A DNA stretch of 64,000 bases from Diabrotica undecimpunctata (taxonomy: Eukaryota; Arthropoda; Insecta; Coleoptera; Chrysomelidae): assembly GCF_040954645.1 (NCBI RefSeq), contig NC_092806.1:79952641-80016640 (forward strand). Reading direction: 5' to 3'. A program made the position numbers and the translations under genes. Position 1 is the stretch's first letter. The number at the start of each line of letters is the position of its first letter. Positions 31,593-43,005 of the stretch are shown here, in pieces. Below the pieces are notes generated by a model. It saw only the letters and a program-made list of their open reading frames with translations, was not told where the DNA came from and did no database searches.

Positions 31593-32240
31593 TTTCAGAG
31601 TAAATTTTGAAAATGCACATTTTGTTATTTTAGTTGGAAAAAGTATAATAATTACATTTATTAAAAATGTCTAATACGGAGTCTGTGGATGAAAATGGGC
31701 AACTGTTACCACTAAGTCCTCCTAGGAAAAGAGCTAAAAAGAATCACATAGATATAAGAACCGAAGAAATAATGGTTAATACATATAAATGTGATTTATA
31801 TACATTTATTTGTATTAATCCTACTTTATCGTTAACGGACATTCAACAAAAGGTTGCAGATAAAGTTGGAGTTTGATAAGTCAGCTATAAGAAAAAAGGT
31901 TCATCAATATTTCTTCCGCAATGAAGTTCCTACAATTGACAAAGTCTTCTGAGACTTTTTTTTAGAGAACCACGTTTTACAAACTCTTACGAAAATTAAA
32001 TTTTAAATTTCAAAAACGTGGAATGAACAGTTTGCTACTCGACAGAAATGAAATTGTGCTATGACGAAGAGATTGTCTGCAAAAGACAATATAGAGCTGA
32101 AAATAGAACAATTTATTACTTGGACGAAACATGGATAAATGTTGGCCATACAAAATCAAAAGTTTGGGTGGATGCTTCTGTGACTTCTGCAAGACGTGCA
32201 TTTTTGGATGGGCTGTCGACAGGCTTAAAAAATCCATTAG

Positions 32241-32299
32241 GTAATTCAAATTAAAATAAACTTTGAATTTTTTTATTATTATCTTCAAATCACTTTTAG
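32241..32299 (+). other. 59-bp intron in the transposase gene
   Basis: GTAATT...CACTTTTAG; removal joins LGKGKRLI in phase, exactly where the conserved motif needs it. Confidence 0.75.
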
Positions 32300-32739
32300 G
32301 AAAAGGTAAAAGATTGATATTCTGTCACATCGGAAGTGAGAATGGTTTTGTTCCAGATGCATTGTGGGCTTTTAAATCGAGCAAAAATGGAGACTACTAT
32401 GGGGAGATGGATGCAAAGTAATTTGAAAGATTTTACCAACACTGGAAAAAATGCAGTAATTTTGATGGACAATGCCCCTTACTATTCCGGAAAATTGGAA
32501 AAAATTCCCTTATGGCTACAAAAAAGACAGATATTCAAAATTGGCTTCGCTCAAAAAACATTCCCTTTGAAGAAACGCTGTTAAAAGTGCAACTTTTAGA
32601 AATCGTTAAACAACATAAAGGCGAATATAATAAGTACATAGATGAACTGGTAAGAATCACACATAGAACAGTGTTAAGGTTGCCACTGTACCACTGTGAG
32701 CTCAATTCAATATATCTTGTACGACATGTACCAAACATA

Positions 32740-33451
32740 TTAAAAATAGAAAGTATAAGCTCGAGAGTTATCACTCTAATCTTAAAGTTGAATTCGAGAT
32801 ATAAATTAAAATTGATACAAGTGTATTCACCAACGACAAGTCACACAGATGAAGAGATTGAAATGTTCTTTGAAGATATTAGAACAGCCCTGAAAAGTAC
32901 CGTTTTATACTCTGATAACAGGAGATTTTAATGCTAAGCTGGGAAATAAAGAAGACCAAAGTGAAACCGCACTAGGAAACTACGGCTATGGAGAAAGAAA
33001 TGAAAGAGGGACCATGCTTGTAGATTTTTTACACCAAGAAAATCTTTTTTCTATGAACTCATTCTTTCAAAAAAAGCCCCAACGAAAGTGAACGTGGAAA
33101 AGTCCAGACGGTTTCACAAAGAACGAAATAGATTTTATCATTGCTAATAAAAAAGAAATTGTACAAGATGTATCTGTTTTAAACAGATTTACAATTGGAA
33201 GCGATCACAGATTGATTCGAGCAAAAATTCTGTTCAATTTAAAGAATGAACGAACAAAAATGATAAAATCAGACAATCGTAAATGGACCCCGCCCGAAAA
33301 TACAGACCACTTTCGTGACATCATTGACCATAACCTTCAACAAATCAACGACGAAACACAGGTCGAAGTTTTAAACGAAAGTATCGTAAAAGCCCTTAAA
33401 GAAGCGGAGAAGTTGTGCTGTCCTAAAATGAAGAAAAACATGAGAAAATAA
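32740..33451 (+). pseudogene. RTE-like endonuclease domain (broken)
   Basis: Apurinic-type endonuclease blocks appear in order: QVYSPTTSHTDEEIEMF, a GDFN-type block destroyed near 32930, TWKSPDGFTKNEIDFIIAN (about 33090-33150), and FTIGSDHRLIRAKI (about 33187-33230). Frameshifts lie at about 32930 and 33090. Confidence 0.65.
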
Positions 33452-33497
33452 GTCTCAACACTAAAAATCTGATCGAAAAGACATACGGCAACATAAC

Positions 33498-34862
33498 ATG
33501 AGAGAGGTGACAAGGGTGATACAGAAAAATAGAAGTCTGAAAGTTCTAAGACACAACATGTCCACAGGAAAAAAGAACATACATAAGTTAAGAAATAAAC
33601 AAGACGACATTGTGACTGATAAGGAAGAAATAGTGAAAACAGTGGAAGACTTCTACAGACAACTCTATGAAACAAGTGAATCCGATGAAAGACGTCCCTT
33701 ACCAAAGATAGAGAATCAAGGTTCAGAATTAATGCCGAACATAACTGTTGACGAAATTGAAAATGCTCTTCGGGTGATGAAGAACAATAAATCCCCAGGT
33801 GAAGACAGGGTAATGACCGAAAGCCTAAAACTAGGAGGAAATAAGCTCTTACTGACACTTGCTAAACTGTTCAATAAATGTCTGCGCGAAGCGATACCAC
33901 CGACGCAGTGGAAGAACGCGGAAATCATCTTACTTCATAAGAAGAGAGATATCAGCGACCTTAGAAACTACCGCCCCATTAGCTTGTTGTCACAAGTATA
34001 TAAGCTATTTACAAGAGTTATTACCAAGAGGCTAGGAAGTAAGTTGGATTTCTATCAGCCAAGAGAGCAAGCAGCTTTTAGAGCAGGATATGGCACGAAT
34101 GATCATTTACAAGTAATTAAGAACTTAATAGAACAGAGTGTTGAATATAACAAGCCATTAATCATGATATTTGTTGACTACGAAAAAGCTTTCGACACAA
34201 TAAGTCATCAAAAGATGTTAAAAGCCTTAACAGAGTGCCGTATAGATCATCGCTATATAAACATGATAAAATACATCTATCAAAATGGGGCAGCAAGTGT
34301 GAAACTGGCATATAAAAAGACCAACGTATTTAAAATAAAACGGGGAGTGCGACAGGGAGACACAATTTCGCCAAAATTGTTTACAACATTATTAGAGCAT
34401 ATGTTTAAGAACGCAAATCTGAGTGAAAAAGGAATTAATGTCAATGGAGAAATGCTTAGTCATTTGAGGTTTGCTGACGATATTGTCCTTTTTGCTGACA
34501 GAATCGATGATGCAGTATCGCAACTGGAGAAACTATACCTAGCCTCCCTACAAGTAGGATCAAAAATCAACCACACAAAAACACAAATCATGACAAATCT
34601 ATATATCACATATAAGTACTTAGGACATGAGATACGCATAGGAAAAGATAATCAAACGTGCGAACTAAGCCGCCGCATAGGACTCACTTGGGTGGCATTC
34701 GGCAAGCTAAGCTATGTTCTTAAATCAGAACTGCCTATGTGTCTTAAAAGAAAAGTCTTTAATCAGTGCGTGTTGCCAGTACTTACATATGGTGCAGAGA
34801 CATTAACACTAACCAAGAAAGTAAGAAATAAAATTTGTGTTACCCAAAGAGCCATGGAATGA
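33498..34862 (+). CDS. RTE-like reverse transcriptase domain
   Basis: 454 open codons. Conserved RT blocks are NNKSPGEDRV, LRNYRPISLLSQVYKLF, MIFVDYEKAFDTISH (first Asp), KIKRGVRQGDTISPKLF and LRFADDIVLFAD (catalytic Asp pair). The FADD box and spacing suit the RTE clade. The frame stops at 34862 (TGA) and continues as a decayed C-terminal segment. It is part of a truncated insertion, so probably not functional. Confidence 0.8.
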   Translation: MREVTRVIQKNRSLKVLRHNMSTGKKNIHKLRNKQDDIVTDKEEIVKTVEDFYRQLYETSESDERRPLPKIENQGSELMPNITVDEIENALRVMKNNKSPGEDRVMTESLKLGGNKLLLTLAKLFNKCLREAIPPTQWKNAEIILLHKKRDISDLRNYRPISLLSQVYKLFTRVITKRLGSKLDFYQPREQAAFRAGYGTNDHLQVIKNLIEQSVEYNKPLIMIFVDYEKAFDTISHQKMLKALTECRIDHRYINMIKYIYQNGAASVKLAYKKTNVFKIKRGVRQGDTISPKLFTTLLEHMFKNANLSEKGINVNGEMLSHLRFADDIVLFADRIDDAVSQLEKLYLASLQVGSKINHTKTQIMTNLYITYKYLGHEIRIGKDNQTCELSRRIGLTWVAFGKLSYVLKSELPMCLKRKVFNQCVLPVLTYGAETLTLTKKVRNKICVTQRAME

Positions 34863-34865
34863 TCG

Positions 34866-35189
34866 ATGTTAGGCATTTCTCGTAGGGATCGGATCACAAA
34901 CAAGGAAATAAGACGGAGAACAGGAGTGACAGATGCCATAGAAAGAATTATGACCCTTAAGTGGAACTGGGCGGGGCACATAGCTAGAATGTCGGATAAC
35001 AGATGGACACAGCGAATAATACAGTGGCGACCGAGACAAGAAGCACATCGAAGTAGAGGTCGTCCACCAACAAGATGGTCTGATGACATAAAACGGATCG
35101 ACAAAAATTGGATGCAAACAGAACAAAACAGAAATACATGGAAAAGACTGAGGGAGACCTATATCCAGCAGTGGATAGATCCGGGTTAA
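34866..35189 (+). pseudogene. RTE-like LINE ORF2 C-terminal segment
   Basis: Directly after the TGA at 34860-34862, ISRRDRITNKEIRRRTGV, then WNWAGHIARMSDNRW and RGRPPTRWSDDIKRI: the usual C-terminal block of many insect LINE ORF2 proteins. It stops at 35189, just before the repeated tail. Confidence 0.7.
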
Positions 35190-35420
35190 ATGATGTATGG
35201 ATGTATGGTCCAGAATTATGTTGCTGCCAATAACATATTTAAATTTGCTGGCATTAAAAATCTGCTGTAACCATGGAAAAATGGAAAAAGTGCGTCACAC
35301 ATGTAAAAGAAAAAGTAGAGCCAAAAATGTGGGAGTTGGACAATTTAATTGAAGCCCAAGTTGAGCCTCTCATTATTAACGTTAATGATGATAGCATTAC
35401 ATCATATTCTGAAAGTTTAT

Positions 35421-36205
35421 AACGCAAATACAGTAATTTTATATACTTTCTTTTTTCTGCATACATACTTTATTTTGTGGTTAATAGCTCTCGGTCTTGT
35501 AAATTATTTTTATATTTAAAAAATTGGTGTACTATAATCTGTATCTATCAAAGTTTGTTTGTTTTTTATTGTATCTTTAATTTACTAGTCCGGCCCTAAA
35601 CAAACGCGTGTTTCCAGCGTGCATATGTTTACATCGTCCGTAGCTTGAAGTTGAATTTACTTTAGGTTCAATCACATCCGAATTTGCGATTTTGCCTCTA
35701 CACGTTTGGAATCTTCGCTTTGTTATTTACAATTACACCAAGGTTTGCGCGTCGTCTCCTCCTGTCAAGAACTTTTCACCCTGAAACTCGCTCCTAACAA
35801 AGCACGTCCGCACTGCTCTACCTCCGCTGTCGAACTACTAACTCAAGAGAGAAATGAAGCAAGCAAGCAATTTAATTCAACCCAGCCTGTGAGACATGTT
35901 CACCCCTAAGAATGCTCCAGACCATCCCTTTCCCCCTATAGCGCTCTGATACGCTATAGGGGCACAACTATCAGCTAAATGCTCTTCATGTGGGAATCCT
36001 GGGTAATAGAACTCTAATATGGTTCCCTAACCAAATCAAATTCAGGACAGTGTGTGTTCGCTATAATTCTGTTATCTTAACGTGGCTTATCCGCGAACTA
36101 AAATTGCTTACCTGGTGTTCAAGAGGTTGGGCCCTACGTGCTCGGGTTTTTTTATGGTTTTTTGTTAATTCTTTTTTATCTAAATAAAGTTTTTTGTTAG
36201 TATTT
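35421..36205. other. Unassigned stretch with a small hairpin
   Basis: No gene seen. A perfect 11-bp stem CCCCTATAGCG/CGCTATAGGGG spans 35933-35962 with an 8-base loop. It may contain the 3' end of the transposase element and of Jockey copy B (poly-T near 36200 on the plus strand would be its poly-A tail). Confidence 0.4.
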
Positions 36206-36477
36206 TTTTTTATTTTTTTGTTTGTCGAAGCCGTTTTTTGTGTGTTTTTGTAGATTTTTTTTTGTAGGATACCTGAAACATAACATCAGAATTAGTGCAT
36301 ACTTATATATACTAATCAAATTGAATTAACTGGGCCCACGCTGTACGTTGCGTTTGTCCATGAGTTTTTCAAGCTACGAACTATCCTCTTTGTGTGCTGT
36401 TATGTTGTTTTTTGTAATGTTTTCTCTGTGGTGTGTTTAGTTTTTAGTTTAATTTTCTCTCTAGTGAACGTTTGGTT

Positions 36478-37197
36478 TTATTCTACTATTTTTTGTTTGG
36501 GTCTTTTGTGCTTCCATCTGTGGAAAACGTCGTATCTCATGACTTCTCGCATTATGTGACTTGGATGATTCTCTATCTCCGCGAACTTTGTCCTTGCTTT
36601 TTCCTTCATCATTTCAGTCACTCTAATTTGCTGCAATTCTCTAAAGAGGAATCTTTCTGGAACGTATCTCGGTACGTTGACTGCTTCTCTTAGGCTGCTG
36701 TTGTGTGCCCCTTGTATTTTCATTTTTGTTGAATTGCTTATGTGTCCAAATGCGAGAGATGTATATGTTAGTATAGGAAGAATTATACTATTTATTAGTC
36801 TTATCTTGGTTTTCATTCTCAGTTTGCTTTTTCTTCCTGCTATTCCTCTTATTGACGCTTTTGCCGTTGACTTTTTGTATCGTGGCGTCTACGTGCTTAC
36901 TAAAAGTTAAGCCTTTGTCCATGATTACTCCGAGGTATTTCGCTTCGCTTTTCCCTCGATGGGGTTGTTTTGCACAGTCACTTGTTCTTCTGGTTGTTGG
37001 CGCCTCTTTTTGAAAAGTACAGCCTGCGTCTTTTCAGAGTTTAAAGCGATTTTCCATTTTAAACTCCACTCTTCTATATCATCTAACGTTGTAGGTTATT
37101 TACCGCTATGTCTACGTTTCTATGTTTGGCAGCTATCGCTGTGTCGTCGGCATATACACTTAGTAAAGTACCTGCTGTTCTAGGTATGTCTGCTGTA
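36478..37197 (-). pseudogene. Jockey copy B, RT end and C-terminal tail
   Basis: The minus strand carries the YADDTAIAAKH-type box (about 37120-37165) and the following block. An open C-terminal part (36816-36478) includes LINSIILPILTYTSLAFGH and VPRYVPERFLFRELQQIRV, a Jockey-type ORF2 end. This part is lost in copy A. Confidence 0.75.
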
Positions 37198-37799
37198 TAC
37201 AGTATGATGCAAATATATGGAATAAATTTCATTATTTCAAAAACAGACGACTTTTAAAAAAAATCTTAAAACACGTCAATTTTAATTTTTGAATGACTAT
37301 CAACTGACATATATGTGTTGGACATTACGTCATCAGTTTCGGCGTAATGACGTAATCGACAATTTTTTTAAATACAAACCGATTGCACGCGACAGCTCAT
37401 TTGAAAGGTCTCCTTATCGTCATTGCAACAAAGTAATCACTTGAATATTTATTTCTACAGGGTTCACTAAAATTATGAACTTTGTCAAGTAACATGGAAT
37501 TACAATAAATATTCATTCACTGAACTAAAATACACTAAGAAACACCACTGAGAATAAAACAAAATAGGTATTGTTTTTTGCTGGTTCCGAAAAAAAAAAA
37601 TACATTGATAACAAACAAGGCTACATTATAATGTGAACTTAATTATTGTAGTAAGTATTCCAAGTTATTTTTCAAAAATATTTAAATCAATATTGTCACT
37701 GACTCGTCTTTATTTGTCAATGATCTATGAATCTGTCAAATAATAGACGTCAAATTCTTACTCTTCCAGTTTTTTGTTGACATTACAAAACAGCATTTA

Positions 37800-38711
37800 C
37801 ACTATACGAAATTAACAGAAACAGAACGAATCGAGATTTTAATCATGATTGATTATGGAGATATCGCTAACCAATTACTCAATCAACAGTGAGTAAAATT
37901 GAAAAAAAAAATTAGAGAAATGGGCTATGTTAAAGATCTTCCCAGAAGTGGTAGAAAATCAATATCCGAAGCCAAGAAACTGGACGTTGTACTGGCGTTT
38001 CAAGACAATCCCCATACCAGTTCTAGGCAGGTCGTACTAGATAATAATGTCCACCAATCAACTGTTGTCAGAGTGCTAAAAAAAGAGAAGTGGCATGCAT
38101 ACAAAGTATATCTGGTCCAGGAGCTATTAAAAGATGACTTTGATAGAAGAACTGAATTCTGCGAAACCATTATGGAAAAATGTAACAGAGATCAGGGTTT
38201 CATGGTGAAACCCTGAGAAGGTGAATGTTTGGGCCGGCATTATAAACAATCAAATTGTAGGGCCATATTTTTTGAGGAAAGCTTAACTGCTTCTCGTTAT
38301 TTAGAATTTCTTCAGGATTATCTGTTGCCACAGCTGAATCAGCTATTTCCAAATAGAAATAGTTTGTGGTAGCAACATAAAGGGGCTCCCGTCACACTAC
38401 GGCGTTGAGGTACGAAATTACCTTAATAACGTTTTCCCAGGTAGGTGGATAGGTAGAAGGGGGCCCATCGAATGGCCACCAAGGCCATTCGATGGGCCAG
38501 ATTTGACTCCGTTAGACTTTTTTTGTGGGGATATTTAAAGAGCAGAGTGTATCAAAATAGACCGAATAATGTAGAAGAGTTGAAGGAGCACATCAGAACG
38601 GAAATTGCACAAATAACACCTGAAGTCATCGAAAACGTTAGGAAAGAATTTATTGCCCGTCTTTCGCATTTTATTATTGCTAAAGATAATCAATTTGAAC
38701 ATTTGTTGTAA
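37800..38711 (+). pseudogene. Mariner-like transposase, internally deleted
   Basis: An N-terminal helix-turn-helix pair is visible: VKDLPRSGRKSISEAKK and SSRQVVLDNNVHQSTVVRVLKKEKWHAYK (37899-38216). The segment that should carry the first catalytic Asp is missing between CNRDQGF and VNVWAGIINNQIVGPYFF (about 38200-38270). QHKGAPVTLRR marks the decayed second catalytic block near 38370-38400. The C-terminus (38472-38711) retains RWARFDSVRLFLWGYLKSRVYQNRP up to FEHLL. Several stops; it cannot mobilise itself. Confidence 0.75.
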
Positions 38712-39139
38712 TTTAATTGTATTTACCTTTGGCATCGAGGCTTGAATCCGAACAATACTGTCAAAATACGCTCCGTATTAAAATATAAATTTAGTGTAAC
38801 AAAGTGAAAAATAAACTAATACAAATAGACTACAGTGAATTCAGACCGACGGCTGTTCTTCCAATAAAAATATTTCGTCAAAATTCAGCAGATATCAGTG
38901 AGTAAGCATTGCAAAAAGCACAATAACCTCTTTATACAATTAATAAACAATAGACAAAAACATCCCGATAAGAGCTGAAGTGCTGTCTGAAATAAAAGCG
39001 ACGTTGCCGGCTATTGAAAAATTTCTGCATTAAAGCCGAATCATTATTACGAAAATCCAAATCTGAGTATATCTCTAAAGTGCTGAGAAGGGTTGAAGCT
39101 CCGGCAAGTCGATTGGGCAGACACCCTTACCGCGGTACA

Positions 39140-39856
39140 ATGGAGCAGATACTAGAAAAATTAGAGAAAATCGACGAAAGAAATGTAAGAATCGAAAGCA
39201 AAATAGATAAAATGCAAGTAGACCTGGATAAATTAAATAAAGAAAACGAACAGTTGAAGGCAGATAACAAAGCAATGAGAACTAAAATCACAGAACAAGA
39301 AGTTAGAATCGAAATACTGGAAAGACAAGGTAGAAGAAAAAACATAGTAATACAGGGGGTCGAAGAAAACCAAACAAAAAGCGAACAAGAGACGATAAAT
39401 AAGATAAAGGGCATAATGAAAAAAATCGGCGTACAAACAAACCTAGATGAAGAACTGGTAGAGATGAGAAGAATAGGCAGACAAGGTAATCCCCAAAATG
39501 TACCCAGACCCATCATATTAGAAATGAAAAAGGAAGCTACGAGAATGGAAATTCTGAAGGCTGCTAAGAACCTAAGAGGAACTAAAATATATATCAATGA
39601 GGACTTCCCGAAGAAAATACTACAAGAAAGGAAGCATCTTCTTCAACTCATGAAAATGGTACGCCAGGAAGGACACACAGCCGCATTAAAATACAACAAA
39701 TTATGGATAAATGGTGAACCGTTCTCACTGGAGCAACTAGAAGGCATAGATGTAAATTATTGGAAGAAACCTGAAGAGAAGAAGGGAAACCTAAGGCCAA
39801 TAAACGACAGATCTCCCATATCTGATAATATAGATCCAAGAGGAAAATTGATATAA
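39140..39856 (+). CDS. LINE ORF1 (L1-ORF1p-like RNA-binding protein)
   Basis: I prefer ATG 39140 (MEQILEKLEKIDERN); the frame is open from 39014, but the upstream part lacks similarity I recognise. About 238 residues: a long heptad coiled coil, then an RRM-like core starting at RRKNIVIQGVEEN and a basic C-terminal domain with KIYINEDFPKKILQERK. This is the architecture of L1-type ORF1 proteins, which trimerise and bind the LINE RNA. No zinc knuckle is present. Intact. Confidence 0.85.
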   Translation: MEQILEKLEKIDERNVRIESKIDKMQVDLDKLNKENEQLKADNKAMRTKITEQEVRIEILERQGRRKNIVIQGVEENQTKSEQETINKIKGIMKKIGVQTNLDEELVEMRRIGRQGNPQNVPRPIILEMKKEATRMEILKAAKNLRGTKIYINEDFPKKILQERKHLLQLMKMVRQEGHTAALKYNKLWINGEPFSLEQLEGIDVNYWKKPEEKKGNLRPINDRSPISDNIDPRGKLI

Positions 39857-39974
39857 ATGGCGTCAAAAAACTAACAAAAAATATAACAAAAGACGGCGAC
39901 AGTATAACGGAGTTGGCAATGAATACGGACATGAAACTGTTTTGTAAGAAAAGACGCAAAAACAAAACAAAATA

Positions 39975-42617
39975 AAGCAAAAAACAAAAATAGAAAAATA
40001 AGAATAGGAACGTGGAATATCAAAACACTTCTAAGACCAGGCAAAATGGAAGAGTTGGCAAAAGAAATGATAAAATACAAGATGGGAATACTAGCGCTAC
40101 AAGAAATAAGGTGGGCAGGAGAAGGGATGATTGCTAGAAGAAATTACACAATGTACTACGCAGGAGAAAGCAAACAGGGGCGCAATGGAACTGCCTTTCT
40201 AGTTAGTAATAGCGTAAGAGACAAGATTATTAACTTTAAAGCGGTTGATGGAAGAATATCATATATTAGAAGGAAAAATAAACAAGCAAATTTAACATTT
40301 GTCAACATATATGCCCCTACTGAGAATGCTCCTGAAGAAGAAAAGAATGAATTCTATGAGAAACTTGAAGAATTGTACGAAGAAATACCAAAGAACGACA
40401 TACTAATCCTGCTAGGAGACTTCAACGCAAAGATAGGGAAAGAAGACACGAACAGAGAAATCGCAGGAAAAGAAACGATCCATCAAAATACGAATAACAA
40501 TGGCAGGAGAATATGTAATCTAGCAGCAGCAACCAATACTTTTATTATTAGCACTCAATTCAAGCACACAAAAGAGCACAAAGTAACGTGGCTAATACCT
40601 GGAACAACAGATGGAAACCAAATAGACCACATCCTAATCTCAAAAAAATGGAGAACAATTGTACAGAATGTAAGGTCATACAGGGGAGCCAATGCTGATT
40701 CGGATCACATTTTGGTGATAGGCGACATGAAATTGAAGATACTTAAAGATAAAAACGACAGAAAAAAAAAAGAAAGAGGTGGAATCGGTCGAAACTAAAT
40801 ACAGATAATGCAAACAAAAAATTCTGCACTAAATTGGAAGAAAAACTACTAGTCCTAAAACCATCAAACATAGATAAAAAATGGATCGAAGAATTACTGC
40901 AGGAACTCGAAGCCAATAGTAATGACAATGCAAGACTATACAAATACATAAAATCACAGAGAAAAAAAGAGATACCGGCAAATATTGGAAAAATGGAATG
41001 GGAAACACACTATAGAGAACTGTTTAAAAAGAAAGACGAGGCTGAAAATGCAGAAAATGAAGAACAAACAGAAAATAGGAATGAAGAACAATCAGAGCCT
41101 CCCTCATACAGCGAAGTATTGGCGACCATAAACAGATTAAAGACAAGGAAAGCAGCAGGATCAGACGACATTATAAATGAGTTCTTCAAGAAAGGGGGAG
41201 AGGAACTAGCCCACAGAATCCACAACCTAATAGAACGAATATGGGAAGAAGAACGCATGCCGAAAGACTGGAATTGTGGTCTGATAACACCAATCCCTAA
41301 AAAAGGCGACAAGACGAAATGCACTAACTACAGGGGAATCACGTTATTAAATACAATGTACAAAATATTAACTAATTTGATCAGACAAAGAATAGAAAAA
41401 AAAAAAATAGAACAAAAATAGGTGAATACCAACATGGATTCAGGGAAGGTAAGTCAACAATAGATGCAATACACATTGTAACGCAAATCGTCGAAAAAAG
41501 TTACGAGCACGGAATAGATCTACATATACTGTTTATTGACTACAAGCAAGCTTTTGACAGTGTAATAAGGGAGGAGCTAATTAAGGATATGAATCAATTA
41601 GGCATCCAAGAAAAACTAATAAGTCTCACGAAAATGACGATGAAGGAATCCAAGGCACGAATCTTAACAAGGGAAGGCCCGTCAGATGAAGTACAAATGG
41701 AGGTAGGTGTCAGACAGGGAGACTTCCTGTCAACAACATTATTTAACATTGCCATAGAGGGGGCAGTAAGAGCAGCCAAAATTATGGGAACGATTATCGA
41801 ATCTTCAGCCCAACTGATAGCGTATGCAGACGATATTGCACTGGTTACTAGAGATTTAAAAACCATGCAGAACATAATATTAATACTAGATAAAGAAGCA
41901 AAGAAGAGAGGGCTAGTAATAAACCAAAGCAAAACGAAATACCTCAAGTATTCAAGAGAGAATACGAACATAGAGAAAGAAATTAAGCTTGGTGCATATA
42001 CATTTGAAAGAGTACACCGTTTCAAATACCTGGGAGTGATGGTGAATGACAGAAATGATAGAACGGATGAAATAAATGAACGCATCCTACTGGGTAATAA
42101 AACCTACTGGAATTACCAAAAATTCCTGAAAGAAAAGTACATTAGTAAGAAAACCAAATTAAAAATTTACAAGACTGCAATCAGGCCAGTGATCACCTAT
42201 GGTGCAGAGACGATGTGCCTAACACAAAAAGATGAAATGAGGTTGGAAATCCTAGAGAGAAAGATAATTCGACGAATAATGGGACCGGTGAGAATAAGTG
42301 TAGGCGAATTTAGAAGATTAACCAATGAAGAAATTAAAGAAGTCATCGAGGGTGAATACATAATCAAGTTCGTAAAGACGCAAAGGCTTAGGTGGCTGGG
42401 ACACACAGAAAGAGCTAACCCAGACTCTACCCTAAAGCGAATAACTGGATGGAGACCAACAACAAAGAGGCCAAAGGGGAGACCCAAAACAAGATGGAGA
42501 GATCAAGTCTTAGGAGACATAAAGAAGCTGAAAATCTACAATTGGAAGGAGCGCTGTAAGGACCGGAAAGAATGGAGGAAAATTGTAGACAGGGCCAAGT
42601 CACACACGCTGCTATAA
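39975..42617 (+). pseudogene. LINE ORF2: endonuclease, RT, C-terminal tail (two frame changes)
   Basis: Endonuclease (to 40798): RIGTWNIKTLLRPGKM, LALQEIRWAGEG, VNIYAPTENAPEEEK, ILLGDFNAKIG and ANADSDHILVIG, all catalytic blocks present. RT (40834-41421, then 41426-42617): GITLLNTMYKIL, LFIDYKQAFDSV, VGVRQGDFLSTTLF and IAYADDIALV. The tail has LRWLGHTERANPDS and RGRPKTRWRDQVLG-like residues. The frame changes at or near an A10 run (40762-40771) and at an A12 run (41396-41407); no in-frame stop was noticed elsewhere. Both breaks are at homopolymers, so sequencing error is as likely as mutation. Confidence 0.85.
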
Positions 42618-42733
42618 TAATAAAAAAAACAACAGCGGACTGATTCTCCGCAATAAATAAATCAGAGAGCCCAAAAGGGCGGCAAACACTCCGCCAGGAG
42701 TGAATAAGCCATGATGATGATGAATTGTATTTA

Positions 42734-43003
42734 AGTAAACATTGTAAGTTAATTGTATTAATAAAGCAACAGTTTTGGTTAACCCTGTAGAAATAAATAT
42801 TCAAATGATTATATCGTTGCAAAGGCGATAATAAATAAATAAATCGTCGATTACGTCATTACGCCGACAATGATGACGTAATGTCTAACATATATAGCGG
42901 TTGATGGACATTCAAAAATTAAAATTGACGTGTTTTAAGATTTTTTTTTAAAGTCGTCTGTTTCTGAAATAATTAATTTATTCCATACATTTGCATCATA
43001 CTG
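42734..43003 (+). repeat. Right part and TIR of the mariner-like element
   Basis: Sequence after the LINE: a short spacer, then the inverted copy of the left TIR from about 42843 to 43003. Confidence 0.8.
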
Positions 43004-43005
43004 TA

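Larger units (their letters stand above)
32713..35209 (+). mobile_element. RTE-like LINE, 5'-truncated, inserted in the transposase gene
   Basis: Starts within the endonuclease (LIQVYSPTTSHTDEEIE) and continues through RT to a C-terminal LKWNWAGHIARMSDNRW block. It ends with a GATGTATGGATGTATGG tail. Transposase sequence flanks both sides. The exact junctions are uncertain by a few bases and no clear target duplication was found. Confidence 0.75.
31593..35420 (+). pseudogene. Tc1/mariner-superfamily transposase gene with intron, split by LINE
   Basis: Part 1 (31667-31876) is a basic N-terminal segment with PPRKRAKKNH and a helix-turn-helix-like stretch (LTDIQQKVADKVG). After frame breaks, 32048-32240 encodes YLDETWINVGHTKSKVW (first Asp) and GLSTGLKNPLG. 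A 59-bp GT-AG intron (32241-32299) joins this in phase to KRLIFCHIGSENGFVPDALW. The second Asp lies in VILMDNAPYYSG (about 32455-32490). PLYHCELNSI near 32690-32710 is where the third acidic residue should follow, and an RTE-like LINE is inserted there. The C-terminus resumes after the LINE (VAANNIFKFAGIKNLL, MWELDNLIEAQVEPLIINVN) and ends near 35420. Several frameshifts and stops make it inactive. Confidence 0.75.
38726..42722 (+). mobile_element. Nearly full-length LINE, ATG-repeat tail
   Basis: 3,997 bp flanked by the 11-bp duplication AATTGTATTTA (38715-38725 and 42723-42733) inside the mariner-like element. ORF1 is intact; ORF2 has endonuclease and RT with frame changes only at or near A10 and A12 runs. 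The 3' end is ATGATGATGATG rather than poly-A. The ORF1 resembles L1-type ORF1p with a coiled coil; I do not assign the clade firmly. Confidence 0.88.
37200..43003 (+). mobile_element. Mariner-like DNA transposon with long TIRs, holding a LINE
   Basis: Terminal inverted repeats of about 160 bp begin CAGTATGATGCAAAT (37200 onward, and complement ending 43003) with roughly 10 percent mismatches. TA flanks both ends (37198-37199 and 43004-43005), as expected for Tc1/mariner insertions. It contains a damaged transposase (about 37800-38711) and a complete LINE insertion (38726-42722). Without the LINE it is about 1.8 kb. The TIRs have a conserved inner block TAATGACGTAATCGA. Confidence 0.88.
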
